DNA from: Epiperipatus broadwayi
Taxonomy: Eukaryota; Onychophora; Udeonychophora; Euonychophora; Peripatidae
DNA: 64,000 nt
Assembly (NCBI GenBank): GCA_028023455.1
Contig: JAQFVV010012477.1
Coordinates: forward strand, 3,561,865-3,625,864
Direction: 5' to 3'
The translations under genes were made by a program, and so were the position numbers. Under the pieces are notes generated by a model that saw nothing but the letters and a program-made list of their open reading frames with translations, did not search any database and was not told the DNA's origin. Below are positions 31,202 to 44,306 of this stretch, piece after piece. Positions within the stretch are counted from its first letter, which is position 1. Each line of letters starts with the position of its first letter.

Positions 31202-34200
31202 TGTGGCTGATGTAATCTAGCTACCTAAATTCTTGAGCAAGTATTTCACGAGCATGTCTTCGGGATTTATATCTTTGCAATGCAAGAATCTAAAGTAGAA
31301 TTAATAATAGTAATGGCGGACACATATTTATTTAATTAAAGAAGATATTTATGAATTACTATGGACAGACATTTATTTGAGGGTGAATTAGGTCACTAAT
31401 GCAGAGATGGGGTTATATTGAATAATAGAATTAATAAGTAGAAACACATGGTACAACTAGAAAGGCGATACGAGAGTGGCAGTTTATTGAGACTGCGAAG
31501 CCACAAATGAGTTTATAACAATGGGCTGGTGTTTGCCATAGGCCCAAAGAGGTAAGATGTCACATAAGCATAACCAGGGGAAAGTGGTTCATGCCACGAT
31601 TACTTCCTGGCTGCATGACTGTCATCAAGTCCTATGGGAACATTTATTTTTCCGCTTGTGTAGGGTGACTGGGATTAATTTCAATCCTATAAAATCCAGA
31701 GTATCCAAAGCTTATAATAGGTCATCGCATCTCCAAAATGTAACACATGTATAATCTACAGACTATTCTGTTAAGATTTAAATATATTTTATAACTCAGC
31801 CTTACATCATCAACATTTAATAAAGAATGTTTTTGACTCTCAAAGAAATGTGATTTACGGAATTATTACTTAAAAACTTAATAAAATATAAAACAATAGG
31901 TAAGCTGGGTGAGTATTAATAACTAATATGTCAGCCATTTGCTAAGTAGTAGACCCCTACATTACAATCAAGGAAGCATTGAATGTGTGTCGATTTATAT
32001 GAAAATATTAAGTAATTTATAGAAATAAATATTAATGAGGATTTGCAGGACCCACGTCCACTGTTTCAAGCAATCGTGGATTTATATTTAGAAAATTATG
32101 GAGATTTCCAAGCTGACCAGCCAACAGAAGTATATAATGAAGAATATTAATAGGTTGCTAGACAAGATAGCAACCATTTTGATTAAAATCTATATTTAAA
32201 TTTGGCGAGTCCAGTCGGAAATCTTATGAGCATGCTATAATTAGATAATAAAAATGTAAAATTTAGAAATATGTACCCAAGAAAAGATAGAATTAGGCAA
32301 GCTAGATTATTAAAGAAATTTACATAAGGAATTAATAATTAAATTCATAGTTTTATAAATTGTAGTTTTACAAGTTATATAGAGAATGAGCTATAGCATG
32401 ATTATAAATTAAGAGTACTCTAGAGCTTGGGTATAGGTACCTGTTTTATAAAAAGTTTTCAGATTCAGTAGCAAATTGTTCATAATTTCAGAAGTAGCAG
32501 TTCTTTCCAGCATTTAGATTATTCAGTGATTTTAACAGCAGCAGCAACAGCTTTCTAATTGTTTGGGGCAGCAGATCTTCTTGGTTGAATTTGTGTAGGG
32601 CAATGGGAAGGTTCGGCTTATGATAGACCATCTCTGGGGAGAATAGTCTGAGGCACTTTCTACTCGAACATACTGTGGTAGGCAAATTACTTTATGATTT
32701 TGGAGACTCTCAACTGATCGAGAGCACGGCTAAAGTTTAAGTGAAAGTTCTTAGAAAGTTCAAAATGTCATTCTTTCTTGATCTTATCTTTTCACTTTTG
32801 TTATATTTTATTTTTGGATCCACTCATTTGCCCCGAGGAGAATCTATGCATTCTTGTACGTTTAATTTATATTAGAAAGCTGCATTTCTATTGTTTAGAT
32901 TTATTTTTATCTTTAGATTTTGTAATTAAATATTTTAGGGAATTTTTCTTTTTAATTAATCTATTATCTCTCACTGACCGTTACTTTTAAAATTTCAAAG
33001 ACAAAAAGGAATATATAATGATTTTTAGTTTTACTTAAATTACAATTAGATATCTAAGATTATTATTAAATATGAAATTTAAACACAGCAATAAATAATG
33101 AACTTTATAATTTAAAATAAATTGTTAAAATTATATATTTTTAAATAACTAAAAGAGAAATATAAACTATATCATTTATTTTTATTTATTGCTTTAAATT
33201 TTGTTATCGAAACGTGTGCGTTTACGGTGAATTTTACATATATTTGTACATTTTTAATATTGCTACACACACAATTCGATATCAAAAAGTTTAAATTTGG
33301 GTAGGATAGAGTGGTGAGTGAGAGACGTTAGAAAAAGGTGAAACTTAAGATCCGAATGCGAATCTTACTGTTTCAGTGTAAATCCCAATGCACTTTTATA
33401 TTTGTATTGTTTATCTTATAGTTTATAATTAAATATTTTAAAACTCATAAATGTTTCATGTATTCTTCACAGTTCATTACCAAATCTTGTCCAAATCTTC
33501 TCTAATATAGTATTAGTTATTGATATATGCATTATCTAGCTAGACATAGATGTATATGTGTTTACTTAGTTATTAGTCATTTAGTTAATATTCCCTGAAT
33601 CTCTTGCTCCACTCTTTTCTACTGCTGGATGTGAATTAAGAAACTCTGAGTGTAGCATCATATATGTCATTCATAAGGTAGTAAGTTATGGAGTGTTGGT
33701 GGAGCTGAGGTGCGATCTGATTCGAGGTCTCAATACCTCATCTAGATCAGCCCTGGTGTAATTTGCCAGAACTCTGGATTTTGTTGTGTGAATATAAAAA
33801 TATGCCCATTACAATATATATATATATATATTCTAACCTAATAAATAAAGACGATTCCCAATTAACATTAGGAACTCCATCCGGAAGGCCTTAACCTTCC
33901 GTCTACGCTTCGTATAGTCCGGGTAATTAACTTTACCCAATAATAATAATAACTCTACGTTAGGTTAGTTCTATAATAATTCAGCTACAGCGATATGCAG
34001 TTCAGACAGAGATAGAATTAAAAAAAAAAATATCATTAATAAAATAAATTTAAAAAGAAAATTATTAATAAACTACCATTCTTTCTCTATCCAAAACACA
34101 TTCTCTGTGCTGTAAGTACGTGCACTGTTCGACAATGATGATGATGATTTTTCATGTCATTGTTAATATTACTGACCAAAATAAAATATTCATTAATTTG

Positions 34201-36250
34201 CCAATATGATCTCAATATTTTTGGGTTATTATACAATTAGATGTTTCAATCTCTTAAGCCATGCCACGCTTGTAATATTGATCTGAATTTGATCAATTAT
34301 TAATTTAAGAGCACTTATAATAATGACACTAATCTCAGGGTTCTCTGTTATATTTAATAAAATTGCTCAGCAGTATTGTGTTGTCGCATGTGACTGACAT
34401 TCTGGTCGGCTGTAGGAAATATTTACCTTATTTAAATTCCAGGTGTCTGCATCCACACATTAACTATTATAATATTTAATGAGATGATAACCATATTCAA
34501 TAACAACGCATAATTTTGAATAATAAAGCCTTTTTAAATCCAGAATCTCAGTCGGAATGATGAAAAGACAAGGGTGCTTTTGTGTCCTTCCATTATCCAT
34601 GACAACACAATAATTTAACTAAGATTCATTACTTAGACACTTCCTTAAATGTGTATTCAACAATGTGCAACCAAAACTAGTAGTTTGGGAATAAAGTGAT
34701 TTTACACACATATAAAATAAAATAAAATGTCTTGGTCTGAAGTCTTCAATTCCATAAATAATTTTTATTAAATTAAAATATAATGAAATATTTTGATCTG
34801 CTTACAATTGTCTATCTGGTGTTTTGGATTTAAGATTTCATAAATGATTTTGGACTCAAGAAATTATTGCAAGTATTATGCCAATACACTTTTATTTATT
34901 TAGCACATAAGAAAAATGACTCAAAACAACTTGTAACAAGACGATAATTTATTATTAACTTATAACAAAATTCTAATTTTTTATTATGGTTTAACAAAAA
35001 TATCTTTTATGATTAACATAATAAACAAACATATACAATTTATTCGATCCCATATGGATAAAACAAAATATAACTAATATTAATTCGTCTATACTTTTAG
35101 ACTTGGATTCGAACTACTTCTTCATCTTCTTTTTACATTTATGTAAAATTGAATATAACAAAATAAATAGTATTATCGATACATTAACTCATTCGTTTAG
35201 TGTATCTTATATGAACGGTTACTTAAATTTATTGAATAACGATCTGTTTTAAAACAAAAATAATCTAATTCTAGGCAATGCGTACAAACAATTTTTATTA
35301 TCATATCTTTAATTAAATGATAGTTTTTATTTAGATAACTTATTATAATATATGGGTTACGTATCAGAAGTTACACTTATTATTTTAATGTTTACCTTAA
35401 TAACAACTGAAATTGTTAAACACACTGTTTTTCTCAGTATAAGTTATATAGTGAGTGCTACTTAATCATTAACCTGAATTAAACCTAGTATTTGAACCTT
35501 CTATTGGCAAATGAAAATTTTTAATTACGCAATTTTAAAACTTACTCTCTCCATTGACTTACGTGTGGATTACCAGTACTATTCCGCCGCACAATTCAGA
35601 CATTGATCATATATACTAGCACGCTATTTATACTAAATGGAGCTTGAGGAATTAACCTCCAATATACCCGTTAATCTTGCCATAACTTTCTAAACAAACA
35701 CAATATTCAACACCTTCCTTGGTGGAATTATCTCTATCTTCTCATGAGGAATAAGGAATAACACCGAAGGGCAGTAGAGTTAACTACTATATTAAAATAG
35801 TTTGGTGGGTCCTTGCCTCTTAATTGGGCATAATAGGAGCACACACCAAATATAATCCTCTCCTGGGATTTTAACGAATGAAATACCCTAAATACTATAT
35901 AAAGTATTGATCGTCCTACTCTGAGAAGCGATCAATTGGGTTATAAACATACCCGAATACTAGATTTATCTATTCCCCTCATGGAAAATAAAGCTTTTGG
36001 GGAGATTATTTCCTATCCCACAAAATAGATACATTACAATTATTACTTAGGCGCATATTAAGCCTATACCGATGCTATATCGGGGCAAGACAAGAAAATA
36101 CACTAATTACACTAAATTTATGTTCCGGGGTATACTTAGATCAGCGTCTGATATCAATGGATATCACAGAATACAATAATAATTTTCACTTTTGCCAAAG
36201 AAACATTCAACAAATAATAGGAAGTATAGTATTTTGAACTAAACCAAGTG
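31202..36250. other. Gene-free tract with many short stem-loops
   Basis: No ORF or repeat family recognised. Short perfect inverted repeats are frequent: GGTTGCTA with TAGCAACC (32153-32175), GGAAGG with CCTTCC (33883-33900), TACG with CGTA (33904-33914), GGGTAA with TTACCC (33921-33938), TAGGC with GCCTA (36048-36066), CCGAT with ATCGG (36069-36083), ATCAG with CTGAT (36140-36152) and TGATATC with GATATCA (36149-36166). The stems are richer in G+C than the surroundings. The nature of the tract is unknown. Confidence 0.35.
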
Positions 36251-38403
36251 AATGCGTTAATAAAAAAAATAATTGGGAATAAGTTCTTTAATTAACATAG
36301 TATAAATTTGTTTCATACTTTAAATAAATAATATTTTGTATAGCACTTCTCTTTAATTACTTCTGATAATTTTAACTAGATATTTTGCCTATTGAGTATC
36401 TAAATTTTTCTACTTTTACGCATCTAATATTTAAATTTATACTCATAACTGCATGTCATAAGTAAACACATTTTATAAAAAAAAATATTTTTTTTCATGT
36501 CAAATATAAATTTAACCTAGAATAATTACATAAAAACATACCTTTATGATTACAAGGTCATTTAAATATTACTTGAATATAGCCTTTAACCTGCTGATAT
36601 AAAAAAAAAATACACATAATTTTACAAATTAGTAAAATAAAAAAAAAATCATTACTTAACAAGTGCTTATAATATCACTAAAAAAAAAAAGTTTTCCGTT
36701 GGGCACTTTATCCTGATGAAGAACTTGATCTATTCGTAGTTCACGAAGCAAACTTAAACAAGAAACACATTTTATTATTTCATTTATAAAAAGTTGCCTT
36801 CCTTCTGGTGCACTTAATAGTAGGCAAAAGAAAAACATAGCAGCGTGGATTTTAATTCTTTCTTGAATTAACTGCTATAATTATGGGATCCAAGAAAACA
36901 ATACATATTTTAACGTAGACGAATATTTTATTCTAAACGATAACACACACATATACAATTCTTTTCTTTTACTATTGGCGATACGTATCATTTTTAGCTA
37001 GCTGGCTTATGAATAAAAGAATGCGCGAATTTTCCAAAATATTATTTTTAGAAGGTCTGCAGCTGACTTACGTGGATATAAAGTTTTAAGGACTCCAATT
37101 CATGTATAATATAACATATTATTTTATGGTTATAATTATGTCACTAATGTTTATAGTTTTTATTCCTACTTTAGGAATTATAATTTTTCTTTAATAATGA
37201 ATTCTCCGTAAATGCACACATACAAATTTTCCGATATTTGCCTTGAGAAAATTTATATTTTTTTTTTTTTAAAAAAAAATATGCAGGTGCATAAGTAAAT
37301 ATCATTTATTATTTATATTATTTCTCGATAATTTTCAGTGAATAAAACAGATTTTAACGTGGGGAACTTGCATTATTTTCCAAAGCAGACAATTTCTGTT
37401 AGAAAGAGCGCGAAACTTTTTGGTTAACTTTCCTTGGCTTTTATAATAGGTCTTTTAATTTTAATTTTTCTTTTATACCACGAAAAGATTATTAAATAGG
37501 GTAAAGTTAACAAATAATTAATTATTTCTTGGAAATTACTGATATTGCTTAGTTTAACTATAATGATATTTTCCGTGATCGCTGTAGTCAATACGTTCAC
37601 TTTGCACTTTAGCCGAAGATAGAACATTTTTGAGTACAAAAAGCTTTATAATAGGTAGATAGCAACAGAAGCTTATGGATGTCTTATCAAAATATTTTAG
37701 CTAGACATGATTTTGTTAAAATGTTACTTGAATTATATTTATTTCTGCAATAAAAAAAAAATAAAAATTTGTTACCGAATTTCAGCACTGCTTCCACTTG
37801 TAAAACTTATGTCAGACTAGTTTTCTACAAGATTGTGCGGTCTTCTTTTAGCGACCTCTGACAGAAAAATCATTATTTAATTATACATAAACAAAAGAAA
37901 AGGGAAAAAAGAAAAACTTATTACAGTTATATATTTCTGTATGATTTAAATGGATTACAAGATAATTTGACAAATAATGAAAAATAATAAATATCTTTAA
38001 CTAATAATGCTTATTAGTGATGTATAATTCTGTATACATTATTATTTAAATAATTTAAAAAAAATTATCAGAAGTTACTGTGCTTTATGATAAGACATTC
38101 ATCTACTCTCCCCTCTACCCCTCCAAAATCAATTACTGTTTATGAAATGTGCTTTTATACTATATTAAATTGCTCTTATGGTTAATATATTTTAACTAAA
38201 TTATTTATGCTCTTCTTCAAAATGATATTGGATTACCAAATTTATTAGTTATTTGCTTAAAACACGTTAAAGTGAGTAAATAGCATATTTTATTAATCAC
38301 TTAATATTATTATTATTTTATTTTTTATTTCCTAGAAAAGGATTGCATTGTTTTCCTGTGGAAACAATGCTAAACAAACCAAGTGTTAATAACACTAGGT
38401 TAC
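36251..38403. other. AT-rich sequence, no feature seen
   Basis: Only homopolymer runs, for example the T13/A9 stretch at about 37258-37279. Open frames here are short and show no protein character. Confidence 0.4.
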
Positions 38404-38439
38404 AATTTATATATATATATATATATATAAATATAAATT

Positions 38440-38491
<52 letters not shown>
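38404..38491. repeat. (TA)n microsatellite
   Basis: Two TA runs separated by AAATATAAATTATACA. Confidence 0.95.
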
Positions 38492-38493
<2 letters not shown>

Positions 38494-41400
38494 CATATGT
38501 TAATAGTGTTTATTAAACTATCAATACATTCTGGGATTTTTAGTTATACATAAATGTTCATTTTACATTTGCTTGCCCTTATAGAAAGATGAAGTAGTAC
38601 AATGAAATTTCCACTTTTAAAAAAAATTGTTGTGACCAGTTTATATATATTAATTTAATGCATAGTTTTCAATAATATTATATAAATTTCATTTTCTTAT
38701 GCAAACACTATTCTAATTAATAATATAATTACATTTTTATATTAAAATCAAATAGTGTTTTAAAATATTAATTCCATATTACAAAGCTTAAAAATCATTA
38801 TCAATTTATCATCATATATAATATCATTAAGATTTATCCATACCAGCAATATTGTTAAAGGTAATATAAGGTTTTTATTCATTAGCAACACAATTAATGT
38901 TTAAAACATTATTTTATATCAATGGATATATATTTATTAAACTTATTAAAAAACTCTTCAGAAATATTTTGCACTTTAGAACAAAGTTTACTAAATATAT
39001 TTAGCCTATCATTCTCTTTTCAGAAATATATTACTCAGAACACTATTGAAATTTAGCTTTTTTAAGCAAACAAACGAAAAAATGCAGTAACAGATTCGCA
39101 TTTTTTATGTATCTATATTTATAATCTATATCCTACAACATTGTAAAGAAAGATCTTGTAAGTAAAACAACATGAAGCTTGAAATTGTAAAATTATTTTT
39201 AAGACCAGTCTCATTAAGATTCACATTGCATATAGAAATCCTGAATTTGATGTAATGCTTTTTTCAATTCATTAATGCTTTTCTATTTTTATCAGATATT
39301 CTTAAATCACCATTATTAACTATTTATAGTTTTTTCTCCCTTTAGTTAAAAGATTTCTGACCACATTGAACTTTATATTCTTTTAAATATGATGATGGAG
39401 ATGTAATCAAAGATTTTTTTGTATTCTAGGCCAAAATCCAGGATAAAGGGTGGATACCTGTTTTTGCATCCAGAATGGTTGAAACTGTATTTGGATTTAA
39501 ATTTAAATTGCTCATTTGTTGTTACTTCTAAGAAATCTTGATATTTACAAGATCTTTCACACATGCAAAAAAGATTTAAAATCTAATTTAGTATATTTAT
39601 TTTTAAAGTACTTCCAAATTGTTGATGGGAGTCAGATTAGAGGTCTCCAAATGCTGTCAGTAGGTAAGCAAAATTTTATTATGGTTTAACAAATTTGGAA
39701 ATTTTAAATTTTATTTGTACAGTGAAGGTTTTTGCCACCAACATGGAAATAAAAATGTTGCTCTAATTAAATTTATCATAATGCCTTGGAGCTGTAGATT
39801 TGTTTCATTAAATTTATTTTAAAAGTTTGTCAAATGAGCTATGTCATGTTTGGAATCAATCAAGTTGTCTTTAAAGCATCATTTTTGTTTTCTAAAAATT
39901 CTAGCATTGAAACTGATAAAAACAAACACCTTTTAAAAGCAAATAAACGTCTATATGAAAGTGATTAATTTTTAATATAATATTGTCAAAACAATATATC
40001 ATTCAACAAATTGTTATTTATGGTATCAATGACATAATATGTCTTATATAGACATTGAGTTAGATTATTCCCAATGTAATGTTAATGAAGAATGACAATT
40101 AAAATATTACATTACAAAGGCTTTTTAAACTTGCATGAATACTTTTGTAATGTACTTTCATTGCTAGTGTATCATCAGTAGCTACTGATTAGATATTATT
40201 CAGATGAATTTATTTTCTTTTAAAATTGCTTCCAATATACGAACTACCAAATCATTTGCAATATCAGTTTGTAAACGTTTAGCAAATAATAATTTTTGTT
40301 AGACTTTTATATCTTTTTGTATGTATATTACAAATTTTTTTTAATTTCCTGACAAAGTTGATTCATAAAGTCATATATAGAAATAGAGAGCTTTAAACAT
40401 TTACATAATACAACTTCAACATTTTGAATAATTTAATCAATCCTTTGCGTGTTATTACTGCTCTCAACAATATTCTTGGTAATGTCATACAATGACTTGA
40501 ATATCTAATTGCATATTTTCTTATTTATTGCTGATAGAATTAGTTAATCATGAATAATGTGCATTTTTTTTTATTTAGCAATCAGTAACCAAATGATGTA
40601 AAACATACCCACACCCATATTATTAATTTGTTTGGCTGGTATTGAAAAGAGTTTTACCAATGTTAATTAACTCAATTTTTATTCTTTTGGAATTTAAAAA
40701 TATGATAAATCCTTAATACATAATGGTTTTATTGAAGTTACAATATTTTTTATTTGATATATGTTTTTTATAAGCTAATCACATTTATTATTTAAGTTAG
40801 AATAAAATTAAGATTTAACAGATTTAAATTTAATAGAATTGATTGTAATTTCTTTCATAATAAATAAATGCTAAACAAAGAAATATGTAGCTATAATAGT
40901 TTAAGTAGGGAACCTGGCTTGTTAGATCTGGACTAGTAGATGGTGAAATTTTCAATATTCTGATACAAAATTATGATTGATTTTTAGAGTTTTAATGTTT
41001 GAGAGTGTGCTATAGAGATTTTATTGGTTTCAATTTAAAGTTATAATAACATTTTAAATTCTATTAAATTTTGTATATGGTTTTAAATCACTAACAAAGT
41101 AATAGGACACTATAATTTTTTAAATAGATGACCTAGTTTCTTAGATATGGAAGAGTGTTAAACCACTAAACATCACATGATCAATGGAGAGTGTTGTTTT
41201 GTTTTGAATTGTTTAATATGGAAGAGTGGTGGGAAAATTTTGAATATTTTGATATCATATTTAAAAATTGCTCTTATAACTTCAATATATTTTAAGTAAT
41301 GTGTGTGATTTTCTTTAAGTAATATTAGTTTACAATATAGATTTGTTAATTTTTTTTTAAAAAAATTTAAATAAAAAAAAATGCCAAACACTTTTCAACA

Positions 41401-41964
41401 AAAGAATGTCTTTATATTTTAAGTTAATTAGTGCTTTATTATGCACATATATAATAATAATACACATACTAAATATTATATATATACAAATTCATAGTAT
41501 TATATCTGAGAGTTTCTGTATAATAAAAATATAATTAAATAGCTGATGTTTCTGTACAATAACAAGTACTTTCCTCAGTGTTTTTCTCAAATGATAAGAA
41601 TGTGTGTGGTGATATTTAAAATCATTATTTTCCTTTGTTATTTTCACTTCATTCTCAACTTCTATTGGTTGAGAAGTTTTAAAAAATATTTTACCCTCCA
41701 ATAGCTTTTTCCAAATATTGTTAATTTTTTTTAATTCACATTTTTTATTTATGCTCATAGGTCTTTTAAAAATCTTAGGAAAGAAAGAATGATTTTAAAT
41801 TTTACCACACAGATATTTATGATTTGAGAAAGAAGAAACTCTGAGAAAATTATTTATTTTTCTGAAATGTCAGCTATTTAGCTATTATAGTATTATTACA
41901 TAAAAACTCCTGAAAATAATACTATGATATCATCTTTTATCCATGAGAAAATTAGAATATAATT
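38492..41964. other. AT-rich sequence, no feature seen
   Basis: 3.5 kb without a recognisable gene or member of the repeat families. AAACATCACATGATCAATGGAGAGTG at 41167-41192 resembles a family-2 end. Confidence 0.4.
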
Positions 41965-42165
41965 ATAAAGGTCTTGAACTCAGACTTTCAAACTCCACAC
42001 AGCTATTCAATCCATCATATTCAACTGATACACAGACCATATACATGCAAAAAATGATGCCAATATATGTATTTTATGCTGAACCAGCACTCATCAATAG
42101 GTTCAGATAACCATCTTAAACATATATATATACAAACACTGTTCAGCTTATATTAAGACAGCTCA
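41965..42165 (-). repeat. Family 1 fragment, inverted half of a hairpin pair
   Basis: Inverse marks GAACTCAGACTTTCAAACTC, TCATCAATAGGTTCAGATAA and CAGCTTATATTAAGACAG. It folds directly onto 42170-42345. Confidence 0.8.
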
Positions 42166-42169
42166 GCTA

Positions 42170-42345
42170 TCTTAGACTGAGCAGTGTTTGTATATATGTG
42201 TTGAAGATAGTAATCTGGACCAACTGATGAGTGCTGGTTCAGCACAAAATAAGTATACTGGAGATCATGTCTATCAGTTGTATAATATGGATTGGATAGC
42301 TGTGGAGAATTTAAAAATCTGAGTACAAGGCCTTTATAATTACAT
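42170..42345 (+). repeat. Family 1 fragment, sense half of a hairpin pair
   Basis: Sense marks GTATATATGTGTTGAAGATA, TGGACCAACTGATGAGTGCT, GCACAAAATAAGTATACTGG and AAAAATCTGAGTACAAGGCC. With the preceding copy it forms an inverted repeat of about 380 bases centred near 42168. Confidence 0.8.
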
Positions 42346-42489
42346 TGTTTAGTATAGACAATATACATGCATTTAAATATATATAAATATGTTAAGCCAA
42401 TAATTTAAAGTAACTATAGTTTTACACTATTAACTACTGTGCCAATACTAAAAAGTTAAAAATAAATAGTGTTTTTTTTTAAATAAAAA

Positions 42490-42749
42490 AAACTTTTATT
42501 TGCCAAAAGCAAAACTATAATTTTGTTCAACAACAATTGCAGTTTTTAGATTTAAATTGAAATAAAAGATGTGGGACCTAAAAATTAATTTAGTCAATCT
42601 CTATTTTTCATAACAAGGGATGGAGTTAATTAATTTTGTCCCCCCCCTCCACATGCTTTTATTTCAAGTTAAATTTAAAAAAAATCCAATTGTTGGTGAA
42701 AATAAAATTATTTTTTGCTTTTTAGTGCTGAGTAAATAAACACATTTAA
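42490..42749. repeat. Family 4 MITE-like element, copy 1
   Basis: Partner of 51091-51346. Shared marks are TTTTATT near the left end, AATTGAAATAAAA, an internal oligo-C run before TTTTATTTCAAGTTAAAT, and the right end TTAGTGCTGAGTAAATAAAC. The left terminal repeat is diverged here. The centre is palindromic. Confidence 0.65.
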
Positions 42750-43499
42750 TATTAAAAATATATATACTTATTTTTATTACAATGAACTTTTATCCAATAT
42801 TCTTATAATGTTAAAGGCTTCATTTAGTATTATATTTTAGCAAATCATGCACATAGATTATATATATTCAATATTATACTCAATATTACATTATGTGTTT
42901 ATTTATTATAATGGAAGATAAAATTTATCAGGGGATATAAGTGAAGACTTGCAATTTTTTTATTAGGCATGAAATTTTTTTGCAATTGTATTATCAGAAT
43001 AGCTCTCATAATAATAGATATGCAGTGATTTTTGCTTAAGATGGCTAAGTCTAAACAAACTAACTAATAATTAAACTATTAAAGTTACTTTTTTTTTGAT
43101 TAAAAATTAGATATGTTTATTAGATATTAAATTATCAAATATCAAACTAAATTTATCAAGAAATAATTGATTTAAATTTTTTTTTCAATATAAAATTTAA
43201 AATCAGTTAATAGTGTTAAATTATTTTGCCTTTATTTAAATAGTTTTTTTCTTTAGTAGCACACACTTTATAAGAGGTAATATTTATATATAAATGCTAA
43301 TGGTTGACTGTTTTTATATACCATTTTTCTGACTTCATTAATATTGTGAAAAAAATATCACAAGCATATTGACTATACATTTTAAATTATAATCTACTAA
43401 CCCCACCTAGTGATTTTATTATCTGTAAAAACTAAAAGACACAGAAATCTACAAAATATTTATGGATTTTTTTAGCATTTATTCTAGAATATTTTAATT

Positions 43500-44257
43500 A
43501 ATTGCAGTTTGTAATGTTATAATTGATTATTTCTTAGTCTGCATTCAGAATAGGTTTTATTTAAATATTTAAGAGGTTTATTTAAATTTCTTTGTATCAA
43601 TAATTTCAATCTCTGTGGTCAAGATGTAATCTTTAGTATCTATATAAATATATTAGACCACTAATGAGCGTGATTGCCTTGACAACAGTTACAAATTGTT
43701 GATTGTTATTGATATTGAAATTGTCTAAATGTTGATTGGTTTTTGATGATTACTATGATATAAACCCATTTAGCCCTGAACACTATTACACTTATTATTT
43801 AAGTAATATTTTGGGTGAAATTTGAAATTTATAATTGCAGTTTGTATTTAATAATTGACTATTTATTAATCTGCATTCAGAATATTATTTACCTGTTTAA
43901 TAATCAAAAAAAGCACATCACATATAATGTGACATTACTTTTATAAGCTTGTATTTACAAAAATGCAATACAGAGAGTGTACCAATAGCTCAAACAGGCT
44001 CTTAATTAATAAGTGCGGTATGAGAAAATATTTAAAATCTCTATCCAGAACACTCTCATCTCCAGACCACTTCTTTCTATCAATAATTTTAATCTCTGTT
44101 GTCAAGTTGCAATTTTTAGTGTCTATATAAGTATATCAGGCCATTAATAAGAGAGGGATTCCACCCTTTTTGTTAAATGGAGGTTGCATTAACAGCAGTT
44201 AGAAATTGTTAATTATTATTGATATTGGGATTGTCTAAGTGTTAATTGGTTTTAATG

Positions 44258-44261
<4 letters not shown>
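43500..44261. repeat. Two-unit direct duplication
   Basis: 43500-43770 and 43838-44261 share GCAGTTTGTA, CTGCATTCAGAATA, TTTCAATCTCTGTGGTCAAG (with TTTTAATCTCTGTTGTCAAG), AGTATCTATATAAATATAT and TTGATATTGAAATTGTCTAA. The second unit has about 150 extra bases inserted before the CAATAATTTTAAT segment, including ACATCACATATAATGTGACA. Confidence 0.7.

Positions 44262-44301
<40 letters not shown>
44259..44301. repeat. (TA)n microsatellite
   Basis: About 20 TA units directly after the second duplication unit. Confidence 0.95.

Positions 44302-44306
<5 letters not shown>

Noticed and set aside
32201-32221. TTTGGCGAGTCCAGTCGG as a primer-binding region of an LTR retrotransposon
   Set aside because: The string resembles sequence that often follows a 5' LTR in Ty3/gypsy elements, but no flanking LTR pair, gag-pol frame or polypurine tract was found within the window.
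35640-36190. Nuclear copy of mitochondrial tRNA cluster
   Set aside because: Many small stem-loops suggested it, but no cloverleaf, anticodon arm or mitochondrial gene fragment could be recognised.
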